A stretch of 36,836 bases of DNA from Azospirillum sp. TSO22-1 (GTDB taxonomy: Bacteria > Pseudomonadota > Alphaproteobacteria > Azospirillales > Azospirillaceae), in contig NZ_LGQZ01000142.1 in NCBI RefSeq assembly GCF_003116015.1, positions 1 through 36,836 of the forward strand, given 5' to 3'. How positions within the stretch are numbered: position 1 is the first letter of the stretch; each line of letters begins with the position of its first letter. The position numbers and the translations under genes were made by a program. Under the pieces are notes generated by a model. It was not told the origin of the DNA and made no database searches. It saw only the letters and a list, made by a program, of their open reading frames with translations. Positions 27,658-34,678 of this stretch are shown here, in pieces.

Positions 27658-29073
27658 ATCTTTTCAATGGGTTGCGACAGCTCGTCGAAGTCCTCGTCCT
27701 CGTCGCGGCACGCAAGCGGCACGCAAACGCCGAACTCCGTGTTCCGGTAGAGCGGCATGGCCGCCTTCAGCTCCTGCCGGATCACGCTCACCGTGCCGCT
27801 CGACACGCCCGTCCGCCGGACCACCTCGGCATGCGGCACGCCGGACAGGATGAGTTGCCGGACCTCCTGCCGCTTGTCTTCGCCGACCCCGTGCCGACGG
27901 GCCCGGCCGGTGAGGGTGATCTCGATCTCGGAACCGAGCAATGCCTGCGGACGGTCGATCTGGACCCGCTTCAGGTGCTTGCGCACTTCCCCCATGACCG
28001 CCTCGATGGCCTCCAGGGCATCGGCCAGGAAGCCGGGCTCGTAGGGGGGCGTAGATCGACGTGGTCGCGGCCGAGCCGTCCGGCAGGTGCCCCAGGAACA
28101 GGCTGATCTGCTCGGTGGGAACGCGCCGCTTGCGCATCTCGCGGGCCATGCCGTGCCGGATCGAGTATGGGGTGACCCGCTCGTCCAACTCCGCCGCCTC
28201 GCGGGTGATCCGCCACATGTGGAGGATGGAGCGGATCGGCTGGTTCCGGTAGCTGACGTACCGGCCGCTCCTTCCCACCGGCTGGCTCAGCCATGGGCGC
28301 AGCGTCGGCGAGACCGGCACCACCGGTCGGAACTTCTTGTTCTGGACACGGCCGGGCGGGTTGAGGTCGAGTAGTCCATGCTCCGAGTCGTGCTGCGCCG
28401 GTTCGAGGTCCAGAACGGCGGCTGGGCGGGCTAGCGTGTTGGCGGCGATTAGCAGGAACAGCAGCATGTGGCGTGACTGCGCCGCATCGATGAGGCGCGC
28501 TAGTTCCTCGGGCGTGATTGGGCGGCCCTTGGGCTTGCGCGCCCGCTTGGCTTCCGCCGTGACGGTCCCGAAGATGTGCGGGGCTTCGCTCAACTCCTGC
28601 CATTTTCTGGCGCGGTTCAGCGCCGCCCGCCCGACCGACAGGATACGGTCGATGCCGCTGGTGCCGGTCCCCCGGCCAGCCAGCCATTCGCGGAACCGGC
28701 GTTGCTCGTGGGGCGTGATGTCCGCGACCGTCCGTCCTGTCCAGAACTCCTGCCAGTAGGAAAGGCCAAGCCATTGCGTCCGGGCGCTCGGCAGGTGCTG
28801 GGCGTAGTCGTTCCAGTAATTCAGCAGGACGGTTTCGATGAGGACGCGATCCGGGGCGGCGTTTCGGGGGCGCTCGTTCTCGACGACCCAGGCGGCGAGA
28901 AGGAGGCTTGCCTCTTGAAAGTCTGTCGTGCCAAGGCTGACACGGCATGTCTGTCGCGTTCCGGACTCGTACCAGGTTCGGCACCATGCGTCGTCCGCAC
29001 CATCGCGGCCGGGCTTTTTGCTGAGCCAGTGCTGTCCGATCTGGCCGGGACGTTGTTCACGACGCTTGCGCAT
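27600..29073 (-). pseudogene. Tyrosine recombinase/integrase, frameshifted
   Basis: A phage-type integrase of about 490 residues when read across one frameshift. The first frame (ATG at 29073, MRKRREQRPGQIGQHWL) holds the core-binding domain and most of the catalytic domain: Arg I in ANTLARPAAVLDL, Arg II in TPYSIRHGMAREM, His III in LFLGHLPDG and the nucleophile Tyr in TTSIYAP (codon 28051-28053). A run of six G on the plus strand at 28044-28049 then shifts the frame. Dropping one base restores YAPYEPGFLADALEAIEAVMGEV and a C-terminal domain with a resolvase-like HTH (DKRQEVRQLILSGVPHAEVV) that ends inside the tRNA at 27600. In the unshifted frame translation continues as low-complexity sequence to 27664. 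It may be inactive, slippage-dependent, or a sequencing error. Confidence 0.85.
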
Positions 29074-29267
29074 GGTGGCACCGACTGCTTCTCCACGTAC
29101 TCGCCAAGCTGTCGCATTGTATAGAAGATGCGGCAACCGATCCGAGTATAACCCAACTTCCCCCGTATTCGTTCTGCGCGAATGGTGGATGGCTTCACCC
29201 TCAGCAGGTCCGCCGCCTCCCGCTCAGTCAACAGCTCAGGAATGTGGGTATTGGGCTGCTCGCTCAT
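28821..29267 (-). CDS. Excisionase-like helix-turn-helix protein
   Basis: A 148-residue protein whose first 65 residues form a MerR/HTH-17 type DNA-binding domain (PELLTEREAADLLRVKPSTI, then RIGCRIFYTMRQLGEYVEKQ). Such domains are found in excisionases and AlpA-like regulators, and the gene lies just upstream of the recombinase, so it probably controls excision or integrase expression. The start at 29267 (MSEQPNTHIPELL) is preferred over 29312, as the extra residues are not family-like. The second half overlaps the integrase by 253 bases in another frame and is Ser/Pro-rich; it may be disordered, or the true stop may have been lost. Confidence 0.7.
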   Translation of the reverse strand: MSEQPNTHIPELLTEREAADLLRVKPSTIRAERIRGKLGYTRIGCRIFYTMRQLGEYVEKQSVPPCASVVNNVPARSDSTGSAKSPAAMVRTTHGAEPGTSPERDRHAVSALARQTFKRQASFSPPGSSRTSAPETPPRIASSSKPSC

Positions 29268-29529
29268 AGTGTTTAGCCGCCGGCCTCCGGATGCGGTGCG
29301 CGATGCCGTCATCTGGATGGCAAGTTGTTTCTTGCTGATTGTTCGTCAATCCAGAAGGCAACTTGGCCTCCGGTGTACGTCCGGCAGCAATGGCGTGCGC
29401 ATTACCGGATCGGCGCACGGCAGCGTGTTCGAGCGTAGTGCAATAAGAATCGATGGCGTAGAGCCGTCATGATGGAAAAATCGGGGTAATCTGCGGCGCT
29501 CATTGGTGAAAAGGGGAATACCTTGCCCT
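29268..29529. other. Upstream region of the excisionase-like gene
   Basis: About 260 bases with lower GC than the surroundings and no gene I can support. It has an inverted repeat CAAGTTG (29321-29327) and CAACTTG (29359-29365) that could be an arm-type site or an operator for the HTH gene. Promoters for both divergent transcripts must lie here, but no clear -10/-35 pair stands out. Confidence 0.4.
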
Positions 29530-29881
29530 TGGCCTGAGCCGACACGAGTCGCCTCGGCCACATCCCCTCTGCGGGGGCATGCCCCCCGCAACACCCCGGT
29601 TTTCAGCTTTTGCGAGCCTGCGGCCCGACCATCTGGCTCGGCACCAGCGATGGTTGGTACCGAGCCCGCGTTGGGGGAAAGAGGGCGTTGCCGCTCTCTC
29701 CCCCGCGAGGGCCGCCTGTTGCCGGGCAGGGCCGCCGGCTCAGGGCACGGCGCGTGCCCCTCGCTCCGCAGCCCGGCCCGGCGCGCCGGCCCTCGCCCCC
29801 CACTCACCCACCGCTCGCGCGGCCCCGGGAAGCAGCAGCGGCTTGCTGCTGCTTCGCAGCTACAAGAGAGGGAAGTGAACC
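29530..29881 (+). promoter_or_regulatory. Hairpin-rich structured leader upstream of the ParB-like gene
   Basis: Over 350 bases hold at least five hairpins: 29530-29560 (TGGCC...GGCCA with bulges), 29570-29590 (TGCGGGGGC/GCCCCCCGCA), 29635-29666 (an 11-bp stem with one mismatch, ends GGCTCGG/CCGAGCC), 29743-29759 (GGGCAC/GTGCCC) and 29829-29855 (GAAGCAGCAGC/GCTGCTGCTTC, perfect, loop GGCTT). The last sits immediately before the AGAGAGGGAAG ribosome-binding site. It may be a structured 5' leader, a separate non-coding RNA, or a replication/transfer origin. No convincing protein is encoded. Confidence 0.55.
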
Positions 29882-31660
29882 ATGAGCAACCAGCTTGTTC
29901 CCCTGTCCCAGCTTCTCCCGCCGACATCCAATCCGCGCAAGCGCATCGACCCCGCCGGCATCGAGGGGCTGGCCCGCTCCATCCAGACCGACGGCGTGCT
30001 TCAGAACCTCGTCGTCAAATGCCTGAAGGGCGACCGCTTCCGCGTCGTCACCGGCGAACGGCGCTACCGGGCCTTGAAGCTGCTGGAGAGCCGGGGTGAG
30101 ATCGAGACCGATTACCGGGTGCCGGTCGAGGTGCGCCATGGGCTGAAGCCCGCCGACGCCCAACGCATCGCCCTGGTGGAGAACGTGCAACGCGAGGCGC
30201 TGGACGCCATCGACGAGGCGGACGGCTTCGCCGCCCTGCTCCAGAAGGGCGCCACGCTGGACGATGTGGCGGCGCAGACCGGCTTGAGCACCACCACCGT
30301 CAAGCGCCGGCTGGCGCTGGCCGGGCTGTGCGCCGAGGCCAAGCAGGCGGTGCGCGACGGCAGCATCGGGCTCGGCATCGCCGAGGCGCTGACGCTCGGC
30401 ACCCACGAGCAGCAGGCCCGCATTCTCGCCGACAGCGCGGACGGCATCTGGTTCGACGCCGACGACGTGCGCGCCCGGCTGATCGAGGAGAAGCCCTCCG
30501 TCGCCATGGCGGTGTTCCCGCTGGAGCGTTACAGCGGCACCTTCACCTCCGACCTGTTCGCCGAAGCCGAGGCGACCTACTTCGATGACGCCCCGCAGTT
30601 CCACGCCTTGCAACGGCGGGCTGTCGAGGAACTGGCCGCCGAGCGTTCGAAGACCGCTGCCTTTGTGGATCTGTTCGACACGCAGGGGGCGCCGTGGTGG
30701 CATTATCGCGCGGCGCAGGACGGGGAGAGCGGCGGCGTGGTGATCAACCTGACACCGGCCGGCCGGGTCGAGGTGCGCGACGGGCTGGTGCGTCACGAGG
30801 TGCAGCGCGCCGTCGCTGCCGAGACGCGGGAAAGCCCGCTGGCGGTGCGCCGGGAGCGGCCGGAATACCCGTCCTGGCTGGTCCGCCACATGGCCGCGCA
30901 CAAGACCCTGGCGGTGCAGACGCTGCTGATCGCGGCCCGGCGCACGGCCAGGGAGGTGGCGGTGGTGGTGCTGATGCGCGGTGCCGATGGTCATCACGGC
31001 CGGGTGTCGGTGGAGGCGCACCCCGCCCTTGCGCTGTTCTCGGGCGAGGACGGCCGGCCGCGCAGTCATGATGCCGTCGAGGCGGCAGCCGCGCATTTCG
31101 AGCGGATGCTGGGGCTGGCGCCGGCCGAGGACGACGAGCCCGCCTACGGGCCGCGCAGCCGGGGCGCCTGGGAGCGGCTGGTGGGCGAGCCGAAGGACGG
31201 CGCCGACCTGTACGAGCGGGTCAAGCGGTTGAGCGACGAGGACCTGGATGGCTTGCACCTGCTGCTGACCATCCTCGCCTTCGGCCAGGGCGACCTGGAC
31301 GCCATCGACCACGGCGACAGCCTGTTCAACCGGGTGGCGCACGACCTCGCGGTGGACATGCGCGACTGGTGGCGGCCGGACGAGACCTTCCTCGGCGGGC
31401 GCACCCGCGACCAGCTCTGCGCCATCGCCATGGAGAGCGGTGCCACGGTCAGCATGGCGCGGCTGTCGGACTACAAGAAGTCCGGTCTGGTCACCGCGCT
31501 GGCGAAGCACTTCGAGCGCACGGCCGACACCAGGGATGACGCGCAGGATTGGCAGATCAAGGGCCGCGACTGGCTCCCCGGTGCCATGCGCTTCGGTCCG
31601 GAGCCGAATGCCAACGTGGATGACACTCCTGAGTCGGAGATGCCGGCTGCCGCTGAGTAG
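29882..31660 (+). CDS. ParB/RepB/Spo0J-family protein with long C-terminal extension
   Basis: A 592-residue protein. The N-terminal ParB domain (1-110) has SNPRKRID, the box GERRYRAL at 58-65 and ENVQREAL at 99-106, matching the two nucleotide-binding motifs of CTP-hydrolysing ParB clamps. A helix-turn-helix follows (GATLDDVAAQTGLSTTTVKR, about 120-145). The remaining 370 residues are unlike chromosomal ParB (about 280-300 residues in all) and I recognise no domain in them. There is no parA, so classical partitioning is unlikely; proteins of this kind are common on integrative elements, where they may act as regulators or nucleases. GAGAGGGAAG precedes the ATG. A run of three hairpins follows the stop. 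Confidence 0.85.
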   Translation: MSNQLVPLSQLLPPTSNPRKRIDPAGIEGLARSIQTDGVLQNLVVKCLKGDRFRVVTGERRYRALKLLESRGEIETDYRVPVEVRHGLKPADAQRIALVENVQREALDAIDEADGFAALLQKGATLDDVAAQTGLSTTTVKRRLALAGLCAEAKQAVRDGSIGLGIAEALTLGTHEQQARILADSADGIWFDADDVRARLIEEKPSVAMAVFPLERYSGTFTSDLFAEAEATYFDDAPQFHALQRRAVEELAAERSKTAAFVDLFDTQGAPWWHYRAAQDGESGGVVINLTPAGRVEVRDGLVRHEVQRAVAAETRESPLAVRRERPEYPSWLVRHMAAHKTLAVQTLLIAARRTAREVAVVVLMRGADGHHGRVSVEAHPALALFSGEDGRPRSHDAVEAAAAHFERMLGLAPAEDDEPAYGPRSRGAWERLVGEPKDGADLYERVKRLSDEDLDGLHLLLTILAFGQGDLDAIDHGDSLFNRVAHDLAVDMRDWWRPDETFLGGRTRDQLCAIAMESGATVSMARLSDYKKSGLVTALAKHFERTADTRDDAQDWQIKGRDWLPGAMRFGPEPNANVDDTPESEMPAAAE

Positions 31661-31672
31661 CCTCGGACCGCT

Positions 31673-31736
31673 GCCGCCCTCCTCCAGGAGGGCGGCTCGG
31701 TGCGCAAATTTTGCGCCGGCCGCTGGGGCGGCCGGC
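31673..31736. terminator. Three consecutive hairpins between convergent genes
   Basis: GCCGCCCTCCT/AGGAGGGCGGC (31673-31696, 11 bp perfect), GCGCAAA/TTTGCGC (31702-31716) and GCCGGCCGC/GCGGCCGGC (31715-31736, 9 bp perfect). They lie just past the ParB-like gene and 51 bases before the end of the TauE gene, so they probably end transcription from both sides. The lack of a U-tract after the first is unusual. Confidence 0.6.
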
Positions 31737-31786
31737 GGTTCCATTCCGCTGACGTACAAGCGACGCGATCGACCTGGCTCGGCCTG

Positions 31787-32536
31787 CTAGAGCACCACCA
31801 TCTTCAGGCCGGACGCGGCCAGGATGGCGGACAGCATGTACCGCAGAGCCGCGGTCGGCAGATGACGGCTCCCCAGCCACGCCCCGACGGTGCCGCCGAT
31901 GCCGGCGGCTGCCAGCCACCAGGGCAAAGCCGGCGGCAGAAGGGCGAACGTGCTCCAGGTGCCGGCCAGAGCCGCGGCCGAATTCAAGAGGTTGTAGGCC
32001 GCCGAGACGGCCGCGGCACGGCGGGTTTCGACCCATCCCATGAGCAGGATCAGCGGGGCGAGGAACACCCCGCCGCCCGTCCCCGTCATGCCCGACAGAA
32101 AGCCGATTGCGGCTCCGCTGACGAGCGCGGGGAGGAAGGGCGGCTCGGCCGCGACCAAGCGGGGCGGCTTTCCCTGTGCCGCCCATGTGGACCGGGCCAG
32201 TTCCAGCGCCGCCAGAAGCAGGATTGCCCCGACAACCGGGTAGTAGACGCGCGGCGGCAGATCCACCATGCCGCCGACGAAGGAGAACGGCATTCCGAGA
32301 ACGCCGAACGGGTAGAAGTTCCGCCAGTTGAACAGACCAGCTCGCGCGAAACGGACGGTGCCGATGGTGGCGACCAGCAGGTTCAAGGCGAGGGCCGCCG
32401 GTTTCATCGTCGCGGGATCGAGGCCGACCATGCCCATGGCGGCCAGATACCCTGTTGCTCCAGCTTGTCCGACCGCCGCGTAGAGCGTCGCCACGACCAG
32501 GATGATGGACGCCAAGCCCATGGTTTCGCCGCCCAT
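31787..32536 (-). CDS. TauE/SafE-family membrane transporter
   Basis: A 249-residue polytopic inner-membrane protein with about eight hydrophobic helices. The two repeated halves of the TauE/SafE (DUF81) fold are visible: LASIILVVATLYAAVGQAGA with the family's early Gly-rich turn, and ALVSGAAIGFLSGMTGTGGG in the second half. Members export sulfite, sulfoacetate or related organosulfur anions; the substrate here is unknown. The ATG at 32536 has GGAGAA eight bases upstream; ATGs at 32521 and 32557 are also in frame. It is cargo-like within the accessory segment, with no sulfur-metabolism neighbours. Confidence 0.88.
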   Translation of the reverse strand: MGGETMGLASIILVVATLYAAVGQAGATGYLAAMGMVGLDPATMKPAALALNLLVATIGTVRFARAGLFNWRNFYPFGVLGMPFSFVGGMVDLPPRVYYPVVGAILLLAALELARSTWAAQGKPPRLVAAEPPFLPALVSGAAIGFLSGMTGTGGGVFLAPLILLMGWVETRRAAAVSAAYNLLNSAAALAGTWSTFALLPPALPWWLAAAGIGGTVGAWLGSRHLPTAALRYMLSAILAASGLKMVVL

Positions 32537-32705
32537 CAAAGGTTCTCCAGGCTGCATCGCGGGTGTCTTATACCCGTCCTTCGGCGCACGGCCACCAACA
32601 GGAATGCGCTGTGGAATGGGTCGGCGGGACCTGAAGGGATGTTCGTCCCGAACCATGCCAGGACCGGACAGGGCATGCGGAGGCAGGGAAGACCCCGTCG
32701 GGCGA

Positions 32706-32942
32706 TTATGCCTCCTGGGTGGGCTTGCTTGGGGGCGAAGCGTCCAGCAACGCTCCCGGCGGCACGCCCAGCGCGTCGGCCAGTTCCTTCAGCACCGAGA
32801 CGGTCGGGTTGCGGGCGCCGCGCTCGATGCCGCTGATGTAGGTGCGGTGCAGCCCCGACTCGAAGGCGAGTTCCTCCTGCGACCAGCCGCGCGTGCGCCT
32901 GATCCGCTGAACGTTGAGCCCGACCTGCTTGCGGATATCCAT
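32706..32942 (-). CDS. XRE-family transcriptional regulator (small)
   Basis: A 78-residue single-domain Cro/C1-type DNA-binding protein. The five-helix HTH is complete: VGLNVQRIRRTRGWSQEELA, FESGLHRTYISGIERGARNP and VLKELADALGVPPGALL. Such proteins usually act as dimers and repress their own promoter. It is divergent from another XRE gene at 33097, with 154 bases between starts that hold a symmetric 19-bp site. No restriction-modification genes lie nearby, although this size is common for R-M controller proteins. Confidence 0.9.
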   Translation of the reverse strand: MDIRKQVGLNVQRIRRTRGWSQEELAFESGLHRTYISGIERGARNPTVSVLKELADALGVPPGALLDASPPSKPTQEA

Positions 32943-32960
32943 CCGGGCAGCTAGCCAGCG

Positions 32961-32979
32961 TGTAGCCTATTGGTCTACA
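32961..32979. promoter_or_regulatory. Symmetric operator candidate for the XRE regulator
   Basis: TGTAG (32961-32965) and CTACA (32975-32979) are a perfect inverted repeat around a 9-base centre, 19 bases upstream of the minus-strand XRE start. The surrounding 60 bases are AT-rich for this genome. Autoregulation by the 78-residue protein is the simple guess. Confidence 0.4.
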
Positions 32980-33096
32980 GACTATGAGTAACATTTCGTT
33001 AGGAGCATGCGCGCTACGGTGCGGACGGCACAGCCAGAGCACGAAAAGGGCGGACGCGCATCCCGCAGCCGAAGGCGTGATGCAGGAGGGGGCTTC

Positions 33097-33570
33097 GTGG
33101 ACGTCGTATCAGGGATGAAGCACAAAGGGCGCGGTCGCCGGCCGAAGGCCGGGACCGGCCTGGACACGGTGGACACGCACGTGGGCGGCAGGCTGCGGTT
33201 GCGGCGCACGCTGCTCGGCCTGTCGCAGACCGAACTGGGGCGGCGGGTCGGCCTGACGTTCCAGCAGATCCAGAAGTATGAGCACGGCAGCAACGGCATC
33301 GCCGCGTCGCGGCTCTGGCAGTTGGCGGACGTCCTCGACGTGCCGGTCAGCTTCTTCTTCGACGACATGCCGGACGCGGCGCCCCGCGCCTCCGAGCCCC
33401 CCGATCCCGAAACGCCGCCGCTGGGGCGGCGGGAGACGTTGGAACTGGTGAAATGCTACTACCGGATCAAGGACCCCCGCGTGCGCCGGGGGATCTTCGA
33501 TCTGGTCAAGGCGACGGTGGGCGCCTTGGAGAACGCGGTGGCACCTCCGCAGGCTTCAGATCAGCCTTGA
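33097..33570 (+). CDS. XRE-family transcriptional regulator
   Basis: A 157-residue Cro/C1-type regulator. The HTH lies at about 25-90 (VGGRLRLRRTLLGLSQTELG, RVGLTFQQIQKYEHGSNGIA), the form seen in many alphaproteobacterial SinR/PraR-like regulators, with a C-terminal helical part (TLELVKCYYRIKDPRVRRGI) that resembles their dimerisation tail. GTG at 33097 is chosen because AGGAGG stands seven bases before it; an open frame extends to an ATG at 33007 but lacks a site. The 3' end overlaps the convergent HTH gene by 65 bases. Confidence 0.85.
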   Translation: MDVVSGMKHKGRGRRPKAGTGLDTVDTHVGGRLRLRRTLLGLSQTELGRRVGLTFQQIQKYEHGSNGIAASRLWQLADVLDVPVSFFFDDMPDAAPRASEPPDPETPPLGRRETLELVKCYYRIKDPRVRRGIFDLVKATVGALENAVAPPQASDQP

Positions 33571-33811
33571 AACGCATGCCCGGCCCCTTGCCTCCATCGG
33601 CGGCAACAAACTCAATTCCAGCCGCATCAAAGGCCCGGATGAGGGCTTCAATGGTAAGGGTATTCGCTTTGACGTACCCGTTCATCGACTCCAGCCGCTT
33701 GACGGTCGGTTCGGACACTTTGGATGCGTTCGCTACATCCTTTTGTTCCCAACGCAGGCTGGCCCGTGCCGCTCTGAGTTGTTCGCCCGTAAGTGACGTG
33801 GTTGCTGCCAA
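33506..33811 (-). CDS. XRE-type helix-turn-helix regulator
   Basis: A 101-residue protein with an HTH (LTGEQLRAARASLRWEQKDV, ANASKVSEPTVKRLES) followed by GIEFVAADGGKGPGMRFK, an arrangement frequent in small phage-like or chromosomal XRE proteins. The start is TTG at 33811 with GGGAG six bases before it; that site lies within the first of four operator-like repeats. The last 21 codons overlap the convergent XRE gene and are Pro/Arg-rich. It diverges from the hypothetical gene at 33986. Confidence 0.8.
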   Translation of the reverse strand: MAATTSLTGEQLRAARASLRWEQKDVANASKVSEPTVKRLESMNGYVKANTLTIEALIRAFDAAGIEFVAADGGKGPGMRFKADLKPAEVPPRSPRRPPSP

Positions 33812-33814
33812 TGA

Positions 33815-33884
33815 TATCTCCCAGGTATAAAAATATCTCCAGCGTATTGACTATCGCCCAGAGACCATGTTATCTCTCAGGGAT
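33815..33884. repeat. Four tandem 14-bp operator-like repeats over a divergent promoter
   Basis: Repeats start at 33815 (TATCTCCCAGGTAT), 33834 (TATCTCCAGCGTAT), 33852 (TATCGCCCAGAGAC) and 33871 (TATCTCTCAGGGAT), spaced 19, 18 and 19 bases. Each is partly palindromic (TATCTC...GGGATA). A plus-strand promoter, TTGACT (33847-33852), 17 bases, TTATCT (33870-33875), lies inside the array, and the ribosome-binding site of the minus-strand TTG gene lies in repeat 1. This is best explained as the operator of the adjacent HTH protein; an iteron-type origin is an alternative. Confidence 0.7.
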
Positions 33885-33985
33885 AAACGACAACATGGCC
33901 CCACAGCAAGGGTTCGTGCTCGGCTGGCTGCGCTCAAGTTGGCCGCAGCCCGGACGCTGACTGCGTTTATCAGAAGGAGCCAGAG

Positions 33986-34600
33986 GTGCCCTCAAAAGCG
34001 CAAGCACCAAGGAGGAAGGCGTCTCGCCGCACTGGATTAGCCGCGGCTGCCCGCTTGCTGTCGGCCTCACTATCGGATGGGCGGTCGGAGGATCCGCTCA
34101 TCCTGCTCTGGCAGGATTGGCGCGAGACCTTCGCCTCCTCGCAGCGGTTGTGCCGCGAGGCCCAGCGTCTGGAACGGGAACTGGCCGAGACGATCGGCTT
34201 TCCCCGTGTCGAAATCCCCCTCAACGACCCAGGGCGCCCTTCGGTTGTCGCTACGGACGCCCGCCAGATCGACCGGGTGTTGGGGAAAACGCCGGCCACG
34301 CGATCCCTGCGCCGACGCCTGAAGCGCGATCTTGCCGCCGCGCAGGCGAACTGGGACGCCGAGGCGGCGGCGGTCGGCCTCACCAGCGCCGTGGAGCGCG
34401 AGGCCGCCGCCGACCGGCGGGTGGACGAGTTGCTCCGGACCGCATCCCGCACGCCCGCACGCTCGATCCCCGGCGTCATCGCCAAGCTCGCCATCGCGAC
34501 CGAGTGGAGCGAACTGGAGCCGGACGCCGACGGCTATCCCTGGGACTTCATCCGCGGCGTTCTCGCCGACCTGACCGCTTTGACAGCAAACGAAGCGTAG
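33986..34600 (+). CDS. Hypothetical protein, helical
   Basis: A 204-residue protein I do not recognise. It is rich in Arg, Ala and Glu and predicted by eye to be mostly helical, with coiled-coil-like stretches (RLCREAQRLERELAETIGF; RRRLKRDLAAAQANWDAEA). The N-terminus is basic. The start is GTG at 33986 with AAGGAG six bases upstream. It is under the divergent promoter that carries the four repeats, so its expression is probably repressed by the neighbouring HTH protein. It may be element cargo or a regulatory partner. Confidence 0.7.
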   Translation: MPSKAQAPRRKASRRTGLAAAARLLSASLSDGRSEDPLILLWQDWRETFASSQRLCREAQRLERELAETIGFPRVEIPLNDPGRPSVVATDARQIDRVLGKTPATRSLRRRLKRDLAAAQANWDAEAAAVGLTSAVEREAAADRRVDELLRTASRTPARSIPGVIAKLAIATEWSELEPDADGYPWDFIRGVLADLTALTANEA

Positions 34601-34678
34601 CGTGGCTCACGTTCCCTCCGAGACTTCGGTAAGTGATCGTCAAGGGAAAATCGGCTAAGGTCCGCAACCACAGGAACC

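Larger units (their letters stand above)
27582..34600. mobile_element. Putative tRNA-integrated element or remnant
   Basis: The left boundary is supported: a tyrosine recombinase and an excisionase-like HTH gene sit directly at the tRNA 3' end. A ParB-like gene and several XRE regulators, common on integrative elements, follow. The right boundary is a guess placed before the diguanylate cyclase. I found no second copy of the tRNA 3' end in the window, so the element may extend further, or be decayed. No relaxase, type IV secretion or phage structural gene is visible. Confidence 0.45.

Noticed and set aside
27664..28043. Unshifted continuation of the integrase frame
   Set aside because: It is open but Gly/Arg/His-rich with no similarity to recombinases, whereas the shifted frame gives a helical domain with an HTH.
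29503..30099. Plus-strand frame in the leader of the ParB-like gene
   Set aside because: It is Pro/Arg-rich, runs into the ParB-like gene in another frame and has no ribosome site; the hairpin structure explains the region better.
33870..34070. Minus-strand 66-codon frame near the operator array
   Set aside because: It overlaps the start of the GTG gene and the array and has no domain or ribosome site.
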